Assembly: GCA_020846715.1 (NCBI GenBank)
Contig: JADLDK010000004.1
Span: 1-49,285 of the forward strand
Source of the DNA: Armatimonadota bacterium
Lineage (GTDB): Bacteria > Armatimonadota > UBA5829 > DSUL01
Direction: 5' to 3'
DNA length: 49,285 bases
Program-made: the position numbers and the translations under genes
Shown here: positions 1 through 8,435 of the stretch, piece after piece
Layout: each line of letters begins with the position of its first letter
Position numbering within the stretch: position 1 is the stretch's first letter
The notes under the pieces: generated by a model
What the model saw: the letters and a program-made list of their open reading frames with translations, nothing else
Databases searched by the model: none
What the model was told of the DNA's origin: nothing

Positions 1-1491
1 AGCCGCATGAACTGCCTCAAGGGCGGCGCTCAGCTGTCCTTTGCCTCCGTCGATGATCATCAGGTCCGGGCGGTCCGAAAACCTTTCGTCACCCTGCTTG
101 GCTCGTGCAAGACGTCTGCCAATTACTTCTCGCATGCTGGCAAAATCGTCCTGGCCTTCTACTGTCTTAATGCGGAAGTGCCGGTACTGAGACTTAGCCG
201 GGGTCCCATTTTCAAAGACCGTCATGGAGGCCACGGTGTATCCGCCCTGCAGATTAGAGATGTCAAAACACTCAATTCGAACAGGCGGTACTTCCATGTC
301 GAGTGCGTCTCCCAGCTCGAGCACAGCGTTCTCACTGCGGGATCGTCCTGTAGCGCCACGCTTCTTCAGTTGTTCAAGAGACGTCTGAGCATTTTCCACC
401 ACCATACTCACCAGACGTTTTTTCTCCCCACGCTGCGGGACGCTCAGACGGACCGGTTTTCCTCGCTTTTCTCCGAGCCATGTCAGGATAGCCTCACGGT
501 CGGCTGGCTCTTCGGGGAGCAATATCTCGGACGGGATAGCAGCCGCGCCCTCATAGTACTGCTTTAGAAACTGGCTGAGAATCTCGGCGGGGCTTTCATC
601 GTCGCCTGAATCCAGGACAAAATTGTCTCTCCCCACAAGCCGCCCGGCCCGAATGAAAAACACATGAGCCACCGCGTCTCCGCCTTCCAATGCAATGCCC
701 ACGATATCTTGGTCCACCTGCTCTACCGTGAACACCTTCTGGCGCTGAGCGAGCCGCTGAATTGCTTTTATCCGATCGCGCATAGCTGCCGCGCGCTCAA
801 ACTGCAGATTTTCAGCCGCTTCCTCCATGCTTTTGTTCATGCGCTCCAGAATCTCGTCCTGCCGCCCCTCGAAAAGCATCATCACCTGATCGACAGCCTT
901 TCGATACTCCTCCGGAGGTAGCTCGCCAGTACAGGGCCCCAGGCACTGCCCGAGATGGTAGTACAGACAGGGTCGCATCTTCTCTGCGCCGGTGAAGCGA
1001 TGTGTGCAGCTCTGAACACCAAATATGCGCCGAACGGTCCTGAGAGTATCTCGCACGGCACGGACGTCAGTGTACGGGCCAAAATAGCGATTGCCATCTG
1101 GCTTCAAGTGTGGACGGCGCGTGAAAAACACACGCGGGTAGATCTCACTGGTGGTCACACATACGTAGGGGTAGCTCTTGTCGTCACGGAGCCGGATATT
1201 GTAAAACGGCCGGTATTTTTTTATGAGAGTGCACTCAAGAATGAGCGCTTCGACTTCTGTGTCCGTGATGATCCACTCCATATCACGAACCGAAGCAACC
1301 AGACGTTGGGTGCGCGGGTGAAGTTGTGCGCCTTTCTGGAAGTAAGACCTCACGCGGTTGTGTAGATTGACAGCCTTGCCGACGTAGAGAACCTCTCCCT
1401 TGTCATTCTTGTAGATGTAGCAGCCGGGCTTTGCCGGCAGGGAGGCCAGCTTGTCGGACAGAGTTGTCTGGACTTTTTGAACTGTAGCCAT
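1..1491 (-). CDS. uvrC: UvrABC excinuclease subunit C (3' end cut by window edge)
   Basis: UvrC makes the two incisions around a UvrB-bound lesion in nucleotide excision repair. The frame is open from an ATG at 1491 to base 1, giving 497 residues of a family usually about 600 long, so the C-terminal helix-hairpin-helix region lies off the left edge. Visible parts in order: a GIY-YIG nuclease domain (PGCYIYKND...VLYVGKA, residues about 21-40), a cysteine-rich CLYYHLGQCLGPC segment typical of the family, a UVR (UvrB-contact) helix pair, then the RNase H-like second nuclease with CFDIS (Asp about 410) and MIIDGGKGQL (Asp about 481). The family assignment is secure. The gene diverges from mqnE; its leader holds overlapping palindromes (see 1556-1575). 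Confidence 0.96.
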   Translation of the reverse strand, partial: MATVQKVQTTLSDKLASLPAKPGCYIYKNDKGEVLYVGKAVNLHNRVRSYFQKGAQLHPRTQRLVASVRDMEWIITDTEVEALILECTLIKKYRPFYNIRLRDDKSYPYVCVTTSEIYPRVFFTRRPHLKPDGNRYFGPYTDVRAVRDTLRTVRRIFGVQSCTHRFTGAEKMRPCLYYHLGQCLGPCTGELPPEEYRKAVDQVMMLFEGRQDEILERMNKSMEEAAENLQFERAAAMRDRIKAIQRLAQRQKVFTVEQVDQDIVGIALEGGDAVAHVFFIRAGRLVGRDNFVLDSGDDESPAEILSQFLKQYYEGAAAIPSEILLPEEPADREAILTWLGEKRGKPVRLSVPQRGEKKRLVSMVVENAQTSLEQLKKRGATGRSRSENAVLELGDALDMEVPPVRIECFDISNLQGGYTVASMTVFENGTPAKSQYRHFRIKTVEGQDDFASMREVIGRRLARAKQGDERFSDRPDLMIIDGGKGQLSAALEAVHAA

Positions 1492-1791
1492 AGAACTGGA
1501 AATGCCTGAGCCTCGTCGTGTTTCCCATATCCTAGACGCGCAATCTCTGGCGCACAGTCTCGAGACTTTTGTCTCGACGGCGGCGCGAAGCGCTCAGCAG
1601 ATCCGGGCACTGACGACAGGGACGGGAACATGTTAGCAGAAGCTATAACAATCCTGTGACGTTTTGTACACCTAATGTGACAATGGCGCACTGCTTGTCT
1701 GGTCAAGAATTGTCAAATCGTTGTAAGATAGCCGAGGTAATCACCTCTCTGAAGCGCGCACCGTCGCCGCGAGATCTTCGAGGACTTCATC
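1492..1791. other. Divergent intergenic region uvrC / mqnE
   Basis: About 300 bases separate the divergent starts of uvrC and mqnE, so promoters for both should lie here. I found no gene. The one clear structure is the pair of overlapping palindromes at 1556-1575. No convincing -35/-10 pair could be fixed by eye for either direction. Confidence 0.5.
1556..1575. promoter_or_regulatory. Overlapping palindromes upstream of uvrC
   Basis: AGTCTCGAGACT (1556-1567) is a perfect 12-bp palindrome. Its right half is reused in GAGAC-TTTT-GTCTC (1562-1575), a second inverted repeat. They sit 65 to 85 bases upstream of the uvrC start. They could be an operator, for example a damage-response repressor site, or a hairpin in the uvrC leader. 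Only the symmetry is seen; the role is inference. Confidence 0.3.
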
Positions 1792-2898
1792 TTGAACGCA
1801 AGCCAATTTGAGGCGGCCGGACTGGCCGATATCTACGAGAAAGTTGCTGCTGAGGAGCGTCTGAGCTTTGAGGACGGTGTCCGGCTCTTTCGCTCGCGCC
1901 ATATTGGTCTGGTTGGCAAGCTGGCACACCTGGTCCGCCAGCGCAAGAACGGCAATCGGGCCTATTATGTGCGCAATCAGCATATCAATTTCACGAATGT
2001 GTGTAGCAAACGCTGCCGTTTCTGTAGCTTCTACGCCAAAAAAGACGGCCCTGAGGCGTACACTCTCACTATGGAGGAAGTGGAGCATCGGATAAGGCAG
2101 TTTGCGCACTTGCCCATTACCGAAATCCACATGGTGGCGGGTGTGCACCCGAAGCTTCCTTACACCTACTATACAGACCTTTTGGACACGGTGAAGCGTA
2201 CCCGGCCGGACGCGATTATCAAAGCCTTCACTATGATTGAGCTGGAGCAGATTCAAAAAGTTTCCGAAATGCCGCTGGAAGAGACAATCCAGGATCTTAA
2301 GGCACACGGCCTGGGAGCACTGCCGGGCGGCGGCGTTGAGGTGCTGTCCAAGCGCATTCATCAGGAGCTCTTCGGGCGAAAAATGGACGGAGAGGGCTGG
2401 CTGAATATAGCGCGAGTTGCGCACGGGCAGGGACTGAAGTCAAACGCATCGTTGCTCTACGGGCACCTGGAGACAGATGAAGAGCGTGTAGACCACTTCA
2501 TCCAACTCCGTGAGCTTCAGGACGAAACTGGTGGCTTCCTGTGCTTTATCCCGCTCGCTTTTCATGCCGAGCGCACAGAATTGGAAGGAATCCCTCCCAC
2601 GACTGGAAATTTGGATCTACGCATGATCGCTGTCAGCCGGTTGATGCTCGACAACTTTCCGCACATTAAGAGTTTCTGGATTATGATAGGGCCGGTTATG
2701 GCTCAGTTGGCGCTTCGCTATGGGGCGGATGACATTGACGGGACAATTATGGAGTACGAGATCACTCGCGAGAAGATCGAGCAGACACATCAGGAATTGT
2801 CTCGAGACCAACTTGCTGATCTCATTCGCGAAGCTGGATGCGAGGCTGTGGAGCGAGATAGTTTCTACAATCCTGTTCGAGAGTTGGCGCTTGTCTGA
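1792..2898 (+). CDS. mqnE: Aminodeoxyfutalosine synthase (radical SAM)
   Basis: MqnE joins 3-[(1-carboxyvinyl)oxy]benzoate to the adenosyl moiety of SAM to give aminofutalosine, an early step of the futalosine route to menaquinone. The 368-residue length fits the family. The radical-SAM cysteines are Cys71, Cys75 and Cys78 in NVCSKRCRFCSF, and HMVAGVHPKLPYTYY and the long IEQTHQELSR C-terminal region match the MqnE/CofH group rather than MqnC. The start is a TTG at 1792 preceded by GAGG at good distance; no in-frame ATG gives a full N-terminus. It is followed at once by mqnC, and the pair forms an operon. CofH-like enzymes are the main alternative, but the MqnC partner argues for menaquinone. 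Confidence 0.88.
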   Translation: MNASQFEAAGLADIYEKVAAEERLSFEDGVRLFRSRHIGLVGKLAHLVRQRKNGNRAYYVRNQHINFTNVCSKRCRFCSFYAKKDGPEAYTLTMEEVEHRIRQFAHLPITEIHMVAGVHPKLPYTYYTDLLDTVKRTRPDAIIKAFTMIELEQIQKVSEMPLEETIQDLKAHGLGALPGGGVEVLSKRIHQELFGRKMDGEGWLNIARVAHGQGLKSNASLLYGHLETDEERVDHFIQLRELQDETGGFLCFIPLAFHAERTELEGIPPTTGNLDLRMIAVSRLMLDNFPHIKSFWIMIGPVMAQLALRYGADDIDGTIMEYEITREKIEQTHQELSRDQLADLIREAGCEAVERDSFYNPVRELALV

Positions 2899-2918
2899 TG
2901 CGGTCAAGGAGTAGTTCC

Positions 2919-4010
2919 ATGTCTACGATTCTGCGCGACATCCAACGCACTGATGATCTGAGTGATATTTCCGAAAAAGTAGAAACGGGCGAGCGCCTGT
3001 CTGCTGAGGATGCTCTCAGGCTGCTCAAATCCCCTGATCTTGCTGAGCTTTCGCGCCTGGCCGATCTGGTGCGCTGGCGAAAGCATCCTGAGCCGGTTGT
3101 CACGTACATCTGTGGTCGCAATATCAACTATACAAATGTCTGCTGGGTGCGGTGTAAGTTCTGCAACTTCTACCGCCCGCCCGGCTCACCTGAAGGCTAC
3201 GTTCTGTCGAAAAATGAGCTCTACGACAAAATTCAGGAGCTGGTGGATCTTGGCGGCATTGAGTTGCTGCTTCAGGGCGGCCTGAACTCTCAACTCAAGC
3301 TGGACTACTACATTGATATGTTCAGCCAGATCAAGGAACGCTTCCCGACAACCCATCTCCACGCGCTCTCTGTGGCGGAAGTCCGCTATATCGCCAAGAT
3401 GGCGCGTATTTCCGTGAAGGAGTGTCTGACTCGGCTGCGTGAGGCCGGAATGGATACTCTGCCGGGTGCAGGCGGGGAGATTCTGGTTGATCGTGTGCGT
3501 AAGATAATCTCTCCTCGCAAGGATACGGCTGACGAATGGCTTGGCGTTATGCGTGACGCGCACGAGATAGGTTTGCGCACTTCAGCCACGATGATGTATG
3601 GCTCTGTTGAGACCCTGGAAGAACGTGTCGAGCATCTTGTTCGGGTGCGAGAGTTGCAGGATGACACGGGTGGTTTCACGGCGTTTATCGCGTGGAACTA
3701 TCAGCCGGACGGGACTGAGCTCGGTGGAACTCGCGCGACTCCTTATGAATATCTTCAGACTATTGCGACTGCCCGCGTCTTTCTGGACAACGTGGACAAC
3801 ATTCAAGCCAGTTGGGTGACTCAGGGGCCAAAGATTGGTGGAGTCAGTCTGGCTTACGGTGTGAACGACTTCGGCAGCACGATGCTGGAAGAGAATGTCG
3901 TCAGCGCGGCTGGCGCCTGCTATGCAATGCCCATTGAGGAGATTGAGCGCATCATTCGCGATGCTGGCTATGAACCGCGACGCCGCACCACGCTTTACAA
4001 AGACGCCTGA
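2919..4010 (+). CDS. mqnC: Cyclic dehypoxanthinyl futalosine synthase (radical SAM)
   Basis: MqnC cyclises dehypoxanthine futalosine in the futalosine menaquinone pathway. The 363-residue protein carries the radical-SAM triad Cys75, Cys79 and Cys82 (NVCWVRCKFCNF), then LLLQGGLNSQLKLDYY and AWNYQPDGTELGG, which are typical of MqnC. An ATG at 2898 overlaps the mqnE stop, but the ATG at 2919 has AAGGAG (2906-2911) seven bases upstream and gives the usual N-terminus, so I prefer it. MqnE and MqnC share the TGERLS/EERLSFEDGVRL-type opening and are clearly paralogous. The genes for MqnA, MqnB and MqnD are not in the window. Confidence 0.9.
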   Translation: MSTILRDIQRTDDLSDISEKVETGERLSAEDALRLLKSPDLAELSRLADLVRWRKHPEPVVTYICGRNINYTNVCWVRCKFCNFYRPPGSPEGYVLSKNELYDKIQELVDLGGIELLLQGGLNSQLKLDYYIDMFSQIKERFPTTHLHALSVAEVRYIAKMARISVKECLTRLREAGMDTLPGAGGEILVDRVRKIISPRKDTADEWLGVMRDAHEIGLRTSATMMYGSVETLEERVEHLVRVRELQDDTGGFTAFIAWNYQPDGTELGGTRATPYEYLQTIATARVFLDNVDNIQASWVTQGPKIGGVSLAYGVNDFGSTMLEENVVSAAGACYAMPIEEIERIIRDAGYEPRRRTTLYKDA

Positions 4011-4035
4011 TCCGAATCGCAATCTGTATAAGAAT

Positions 4036-4054
4036 ATGTGTAAACTCTACACAT
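4036..4054. terminator. Small hairpin after mqnC
   Basis: ATGTGTA (4036-4042), a 5-base loop and TACACAT (4048-4054) form a perfect 7-bp stem just after the mqnC stop, in the gap between two convergent genes. The stem is AT-rich and no long T-run follows, so it is at best a weak terminator. A second repeat, GATATC at 4090-4095 and 4100-4105, lies beside it. Confidence 0.25.
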
Positions 4055-4128
4055 GCCTTACAGTTTTCAGCTCCGCGATTTGCGTGCTGGATATCACGAG
4101 ATATCAGATGTGCGGCACTCCGTGACCT

Positions 4129-6531
4129 CTATCGGCGGTGGATGATGACAGGCACGCCACCCGGAGCTTCAAGACAGATAGAGCTCTCATCGCTCGACAG
4201 ATCAACCGGCGTTCTGGATCCATCCGAATGCAAAGCCTCAGCGTTCGGTCTTGATGCTGATGACCATCCCGGTGGTAGCGGGACACAGACCCGCTCCGCC
4301 GCTTTGGAATACACCGCGAGCCGATGTCGTCCAAGCGGGACCGTCGCGATGTCGTTCTGGATAATCGGATAGCCGCTCGCGCTGACTCGCAGTTCCGCTA
4401 ACGTCAGATTAGCCTCCACCGTTTCTCCGTTCTCATAGGTGAGACGTTGCCAGTCACCGTCTCGCCGATACTCTCGAATGAGAGAGCTGGCTGTCCTTGC
4501 CCACGGCAGAGTGATGAAGTAGTAGCGTTGACAGATCTGCGAATCTGCCGTCTCTTCGGTCCAGTGTTCGGTCCAGGTCGCTCCGTACAGCAGGGCCAGG
4601 GCGGCGCCGAATAGGTCATCAATCGAGGTGCCGTACGTGATTCTGCCGTGCAGGACGAATGGCACCAAAGGCACGCACTCCTCGCTGGAATACGGTCCAC
4701 CTGCCTGAGCTCGATTCAAGTCCCAGTAGTGAGTTACGGCGCCTACCAGAGGGCTCACCAAGGGGCCGCCGGAAACGTCGATCCCTGAGGACTTCAGCAC
4801 ATCAACCAATTGACGCCCGGCTGCGATTGTTTCATCCGCGGCAAAGGCGCTGACTGCATTGCCGGAGAACCCGTCTGGGTGCGGCGTAAATCCGTTAAGT
4901 GCGACAGTTTCCGTAATCTGTGCGTCCTGCAACCAGCCCGCTATCCTGTGTGATGCTTCTATCCAGTCTTCTGCTGCTGTCACAGCGGCGCTCTTCACCG
5001 GGCCCACAATGCTGATTTTACAGGCCCTTTCCTGCGCCCTGGCCTGGAGCGCGCGCACAGCAGCCCTGTGGCGCTCCTGGCTAATCTGGCATCCTTCCAG
5101 ATAGACAATTTGTGGAGCCCCGTCTGTCAACGCGTGAACGCGCCGAATAAGCCGATAGGCTGATTCGCAAGCTTGCTCAAAACCAGGGTGTCTGGTGCAG
5201 TCAAATCGATAGATGAGAGAACCGATATACATAGGCGCTGGACGCGCCCGGAAGTTCTTGGACATCCATGTGGCGCCGTCCGTCCACGTAAGCTTCTCCT
5301 GCCCAGTGAGGATGGCCACTTCAAACTCGCTGTTTCTTTTTGTCAGCAACTCAAAGTTATTGGCTGCGACCTCGTGCCGTAACCTGAAACGGATACCCAG
5401 CGAACCCCGTTTGCACTCCGCTTCGGACACCTCTGAAACCAGTCGATCGTCAGCAGAATGTACCCACGCGACTGCTATCGCATCGTCGCACACGGCCATA
5501 GCGCCAGGGAGAGGGTCGTCCCACTCCAACTTGTGTACCTGGCGATGCCGGCCGGAGTCCGCTAGGTTCACCAATCGACCGCCGCGGCTGGAAAGTGCCA
5601 GAGTAGCGCCAGATGCGGTCTCCGGCACTGAGACAATTGCAGGTGCTGTTATAGAGAGAAGCTGAAAACCTGGACTTTCCTGAACAGCACTTACTCGGGC
5701 TGTCAAGCTTGCCCGTCCCACCTGAAACCGCAGATCAAAGCGCGCAACCTCTGCCTGTTTCCAGCGTAGTCTGCACTTATAGACTGCTGCGTCGCCCGAG
5801 ATTCTGCACTGGAATATCCAGTCCGCCCCAACCGCCAGAGAAGTTCGACGCCTGCCGTCCGAGACACTGACAAACTCCGCTTCCGGGCTGCTCAAAGTCT
5901 CATCCCCGCCCAGTGGAAGGTCTTGTCCTGAGACACGCCACGCGCGGATCGCAGGCCGGGTGGGGTCGAACCCAACTGACAGGCGTCCGTAAGAGACGAA
6001 AACTGACTCCCGCACTGCCGGAGCAGGTCGGGGCTCGCGCACGCGCCATACAAGACGGTAGGCAAGCACTTTAGGCGGAAGCCCACGTTCGGATACCACG
6101 CTTACCTGGCCAACGCGGTACCGGTGACCTCCAACGTCTCTCGTCTTGTTCCGAAGAGGAATCCGGCATGCCGGGTCTGATCGGTCAAACAGGCTGATCA
6201 ACACAACATAGCGCCCGGTGGGAATGTCAGCGGGCACTCTGAAGTAGCAGCCTTCTTCTTTTACAACGAAACCTGTCTGCCAGAGAGAGGTGTCTTTGGC
6301 GGGCGGGAAGTCCCAGGAAAACGCGGGTTCGTTCGCTACAGGCGCACCCGGGGAGTCTGCAACAAAGTCCACGTGAATCCAGTAGTCCGACAGCGCTGGC
6401 TCATCCCCGATGTTCTGCCAGTGCAAATCCACGTTGAACCCTTCGCCTGGGGCGGCGGAAGAGTTGTGGAATATGACGCGGATAAGCTGAGGTGCAAACC
6501 CCTCAGATGGCTTCGTATCGGTGTAGGTCAG
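4129..6531 (-). CDS. Glycosidase-like protein (DUF5696-like), unusual start
   Basis: This protein of about 800 residues is last in the minus-strand sugar-transport operon. The N-terminal third is beta-rich with the look of a sugar-binding domain (VDLHWQNIGDEPALSDYWI). The C-terminal half has the alpha/beta-barrel character of DUF5696 or GH101-like enzymes, including THYWDLNRAQ and a segment PLVPFVLHGRITYGTSIDDL that resembles the PF...HGY...YSG motif of that group. I could not pin down catalytic residues. The reading frame clearly runs upstream of the first GTG (6432) through coding-like sequence (LTYTDTKPSEGF...), yet holds no ATG, GTG or TTG there. A CTG at 6531 with GGAGG six bases upstream is the best candidate, 22 bases after the permease stop. 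No signal peptide is seen, so it may act on imported sugar in the cytoplasm. Confidence 0.55.
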   Translation of the reverse strand: MTYTDTKPSEGFAPQLIRVIFHNSSAAPGEGFNVDLHWQNIGDEPALSDYWIHVDFVADSPGAPVANEPAFSWDFPPAKDTSLWQTGFVVKEEGCYFRVPADIPTGRYVVLISLFDRSDPACRIPLRNKTRDVGGHRYRVGQVSVVSERGLPPKVLAYRLVWRVREPRPAPAVRESVFVSYGRLSVGFDPTRPAIRAWRVSGQDLPLGGDETLSSPEAEFVSVSDGRRRTSLAVGADWIFQCRISGDAAVYKCRLRWKQAEVARFDLRFQVGRASLTARVSAVQESPGFQLLSITAPAIVSVPETASGATLALSSRGGRLVNLADSGRHRQVHKLEWDDPLPGAMAVCDDAIAVAWVHSADDRLVSEVSEAECKRGSLGIRFRLRHEVAANNFELLTKRNSEFEVAILTGQEKLTWTDGATWMSKNFRARPAPMYIGSLIYRFDCTRHPGFEQACESAYRLIRRVHALTDGAPQIVYLEGCQISQERHRAAVRALQARAQERACKISIVGPVKSAAVTAAEDWIEASHRIAGWLQDAQITETVALNGFTPHPDGFSGNAVSAFAADETIAAGRQLVDVLKSSGIDVSGGPLVSPLVGAVTHYWDLNRAQAGGPYSSEECVPLVPFVLHGRITYGTSIDDLFGAALALLYGATWTEHWTEETADSQICQRYYFITLPWARTASSLIREYRRDGDWQRLTYENGETVEANLTLAELRVSASGYPIIQNDIATVPLGRHRLAVYSKAAERVCVPLPPGWSSASRPNAEALHSDGSRTPVDLSSDESSICLEAPGGVPVIIHRR

Positions 6532-6553
6532 AACAATCCTCCACGCGCGAGTC

Positions 6554-7426
6554 TCATCCCTTGATCCCAGACATTTTGATGCCTTCCTGGAAGTAACGTT
6601 GATTGAACATAAACAGCGCCAGGACTGGCACGAGCGCTATTACGGAGGCGGCCATCCAGAGGCTGTATTCCGCTGTGTATCGCCCCACGAACGACGCAAG
6701 CCCAATAGGCAGCGTTCGGAGATCTGCGCTCTGAATGATAATCAGGGGCCACATATAGGAGCCCCAGAAACCCATGAAGGTAAATGTTGTCAAAGTTGCG
6801 AGCGCAGGCTTTGACAACGGTAAGGTGATACGCGCCCAGATGCCTGCATATCCCGAGCCATCGATCTTGGCGGCGTCTTCCAGCTCAGTCGGAAGTCCCA
6901 TGAAGAACTGACGCAACAGAAATGTTCCGTAGGCGCTGAACATCCCTGGAATAATCAGAGCCTGATACGTGTTGATCCAGCCCAACCAGCGAAGCAAAAC
7001 AAAGTTGGGAATCATCGTTACTGAGCCGGGAATCATCATCGTTGCGAGATAGGCAAAGAACAGCCTGTCCCTAGCGGGAAAGCTCAGCCTGGCAAACGCG
7101 TAGGCGGCCATGCTGCTGGTCAAGACCTGCCCTGCCGTCCCGATTACCGCTGCGAGAATGCTATTCCAGTAGAGGCGGGGAATATCCACGGCTTTCCACG
7201 CCTCCGGATAGTTGGACCACACAAACTTCGACGGAACCCAGTGGATAGTCCCGGAGGAAAAGGCGACGTCTCCAGGTTCCAGGCTGGTGAGCACCATCCA
7301 GTACAGAGGAAAGATCATTGTCAGCGCGCCAAGGGTCAGGAGCAGATAGATGACGCACGTCCTGGTCGCAGAGCGAGACTGGGCCATCTGACCATCAGTA
7401 GAAGAGCGCGGAACAGCGCTACGCAT
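6554..7426 (-). CDS. Sugar ABC transporter permease, MalG/UgpE type
   Basis: An inner-membrane permease subunit of a carbohydrate ABC importer (CUT1 family), 290 residues with six predicted membrane segments. The EAA loop that docks the ATPase is LEDAAKIDGSGYAGIWARIT, and the protein ends with the common ...GIKMSGIKG tail. Its start overlaps the end of the partner permease by 8 bases, so the two are translationally coupled. No ATPase gene lies in this cassette; such importers often share one MsmK/UgpC-type ATPase encoded elsewhere. The substrate cannot be read from the sequence. Confidence 0.93.
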   Translation of the reverse strand: MRSAVPRSSTDGQMAQSRSATRTCVIYLLLTLGALTMIFPLYWMVLTSLEPGDVAFSSGTIHWVPSKFVWSNYPEAWKAVDIPRLYWNSILAAVIGTAGQVLTSSMAAYAFARLSFPARDRLFFAYLATMMIPGSVTMIPNFVLLRWLGWINTYQALIIPGMFSAYGTFLLRQFFMGLPTELEDAAKIDGSGYAGIWARITLPLSKPALATLTTFTFMGFWGSYMWPLIIIQSADLRTLPIGLASFVGRYTAEYSLWMAASVIALVPVLALFMFNQRYFQEGIKMSGIKG

Positions 7427-8432
7427 AGTGCACCACCTTTCCGCCCATCCTCCAGGTCACCAGCGTCAAGCCCAGAATCACAACAAACAGCACCCAGGCG
7501 ATGGCGCTGGCATAGCCCATCAAGAAGCGGGTGAAAGCGATGTTGTAGATGTAGTACTCGATGGTCGTAGTGGAGCCTGCGGGACCTCCTCCTGTCATGA
7601 CATTAGCTTGCATAAAGCCACCCTGAAAACCACCTATCACGCTCATGATGAGAATGAAAAAGGTCGTGGGACTGATGCTTGGCCACGTAACAGCCCAGAA
7701 GCTCTTCCACGAACCTGCTCCGTCCATGGCGGCTGCTTCGTACAACTCTCTCGGTACACCCTGCAGCGCAGCCAGATACAAAATCATGTTGAAGCCACCA
7801 AGGCCAGTCCAGAGCCCCATCAACATCAGCGCAGGTTTGGCCCAGCTAGAATCCCCAAGCCAGTCAGGGCCAGTAAGATTGATGTGCACAAGGTCTCCAA
7901 AAGCGCGGATCAGCGTGTTGATCAAGCCGATGCTGTCGTTGTAGAGCCATTTCCACAGGACCAGGATCGCCACTCCCGAGCAAACAGTTGGCAGGAAGTA
8001 CACTGTGCGAAAAAGTGTTATGCCCCTGATCTTCTGGTTCATCAACAGCGCCAGACAGAGGCTGCCGGCAATTCCGAGCGGGATGGCCAGCATCATAAAG
8101 ACCGTGTTGTAAACATACTTCCAGAAGAACGGATCATTCATCACGGTCTGCTTCAGATAGTCGTCGTAGTGCCAGCCGAGCAGGGAAGCAAAGTTGAAAA
8201 ACCCGACCCAGCGGGGTGTGCGGAACAGATCCCAGTTGGTGAACGCCATAGCAAACGAAGCAAACACGGGAATGAAGGTGAATATCATGAACCCGATGAG
8301 GTTGGGCGTCAGGAACCCGGCCGCAGCCAGAGCTTCTTTGGAATGCTGAGACCCGGGGCGACGACGATTTCTCAGGCTTGAAAGCCTGTCCGCTGGCGTC
8401 TCAAAAGAATCATGCTTTGAGTTGGCAGACAT
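7419..8432 (-). CDS. Sugar ABC transporter permease, MalF/UgpA type
   Basis: The second permease of the minus-strand importer, 337 residues, with an extended hydrophilic N-terminus of about 35 residues before the first membrane segment (TPNLIGFMIFTFIPVFASFA). The EAA loop is LYEAAAMDGAGSWKSFWAVT. The MTGGGPAGSTTTIEYYIY stretch is typical of MalF-like CUT1 permeases. The start lies three bases after the stop of the binding protein, and the end overlaps the next permease. It is paralogous to the permease at 14262. Confidence 0.93.
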   Translation of the reverse strand: MSANSKHDSFETPADRLSSLRNRRRPGSQHSKEALAAAGFLTPNLIGFMIFTFIPVFASFAMAFTNWDLFRTPRWVGFFNFASLLGWHYDDYLKQTVMNDPFFWKYVYNTVFMMLAIPLGIAGSLCLALLMNQKIRGITLFRTVYFLPTVCSGVAILVLWKWLYNDSIGLINTLIRAFGDLVHINLTGPDWLGDSSWAKPALMLMGLWTGLGGFNMILYLAALQGVPRELYEAAAMDGAGSWKSFWAVTWPSISPTTFFILIMSVIGGFQGGFMQANVMTGGGPAGSTTTIEYYIYNIAFTRFLMGYASAIAWVLFVVILGLTLVTWRMGGKVVHYA

Positions 8433-8435
8433 GTG

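Noticed and set aside
7..567. Plus-strand open frame of 186 codons
   Set aside because: It lies antisense to uvrC, which is unmistakable on the other strand.
7428..8381. Plus-strand open frame of 317 codons
   Set aside because: It is the shadow of the MalF-type permease; it has no protein-like composition or ribosome-binding site.
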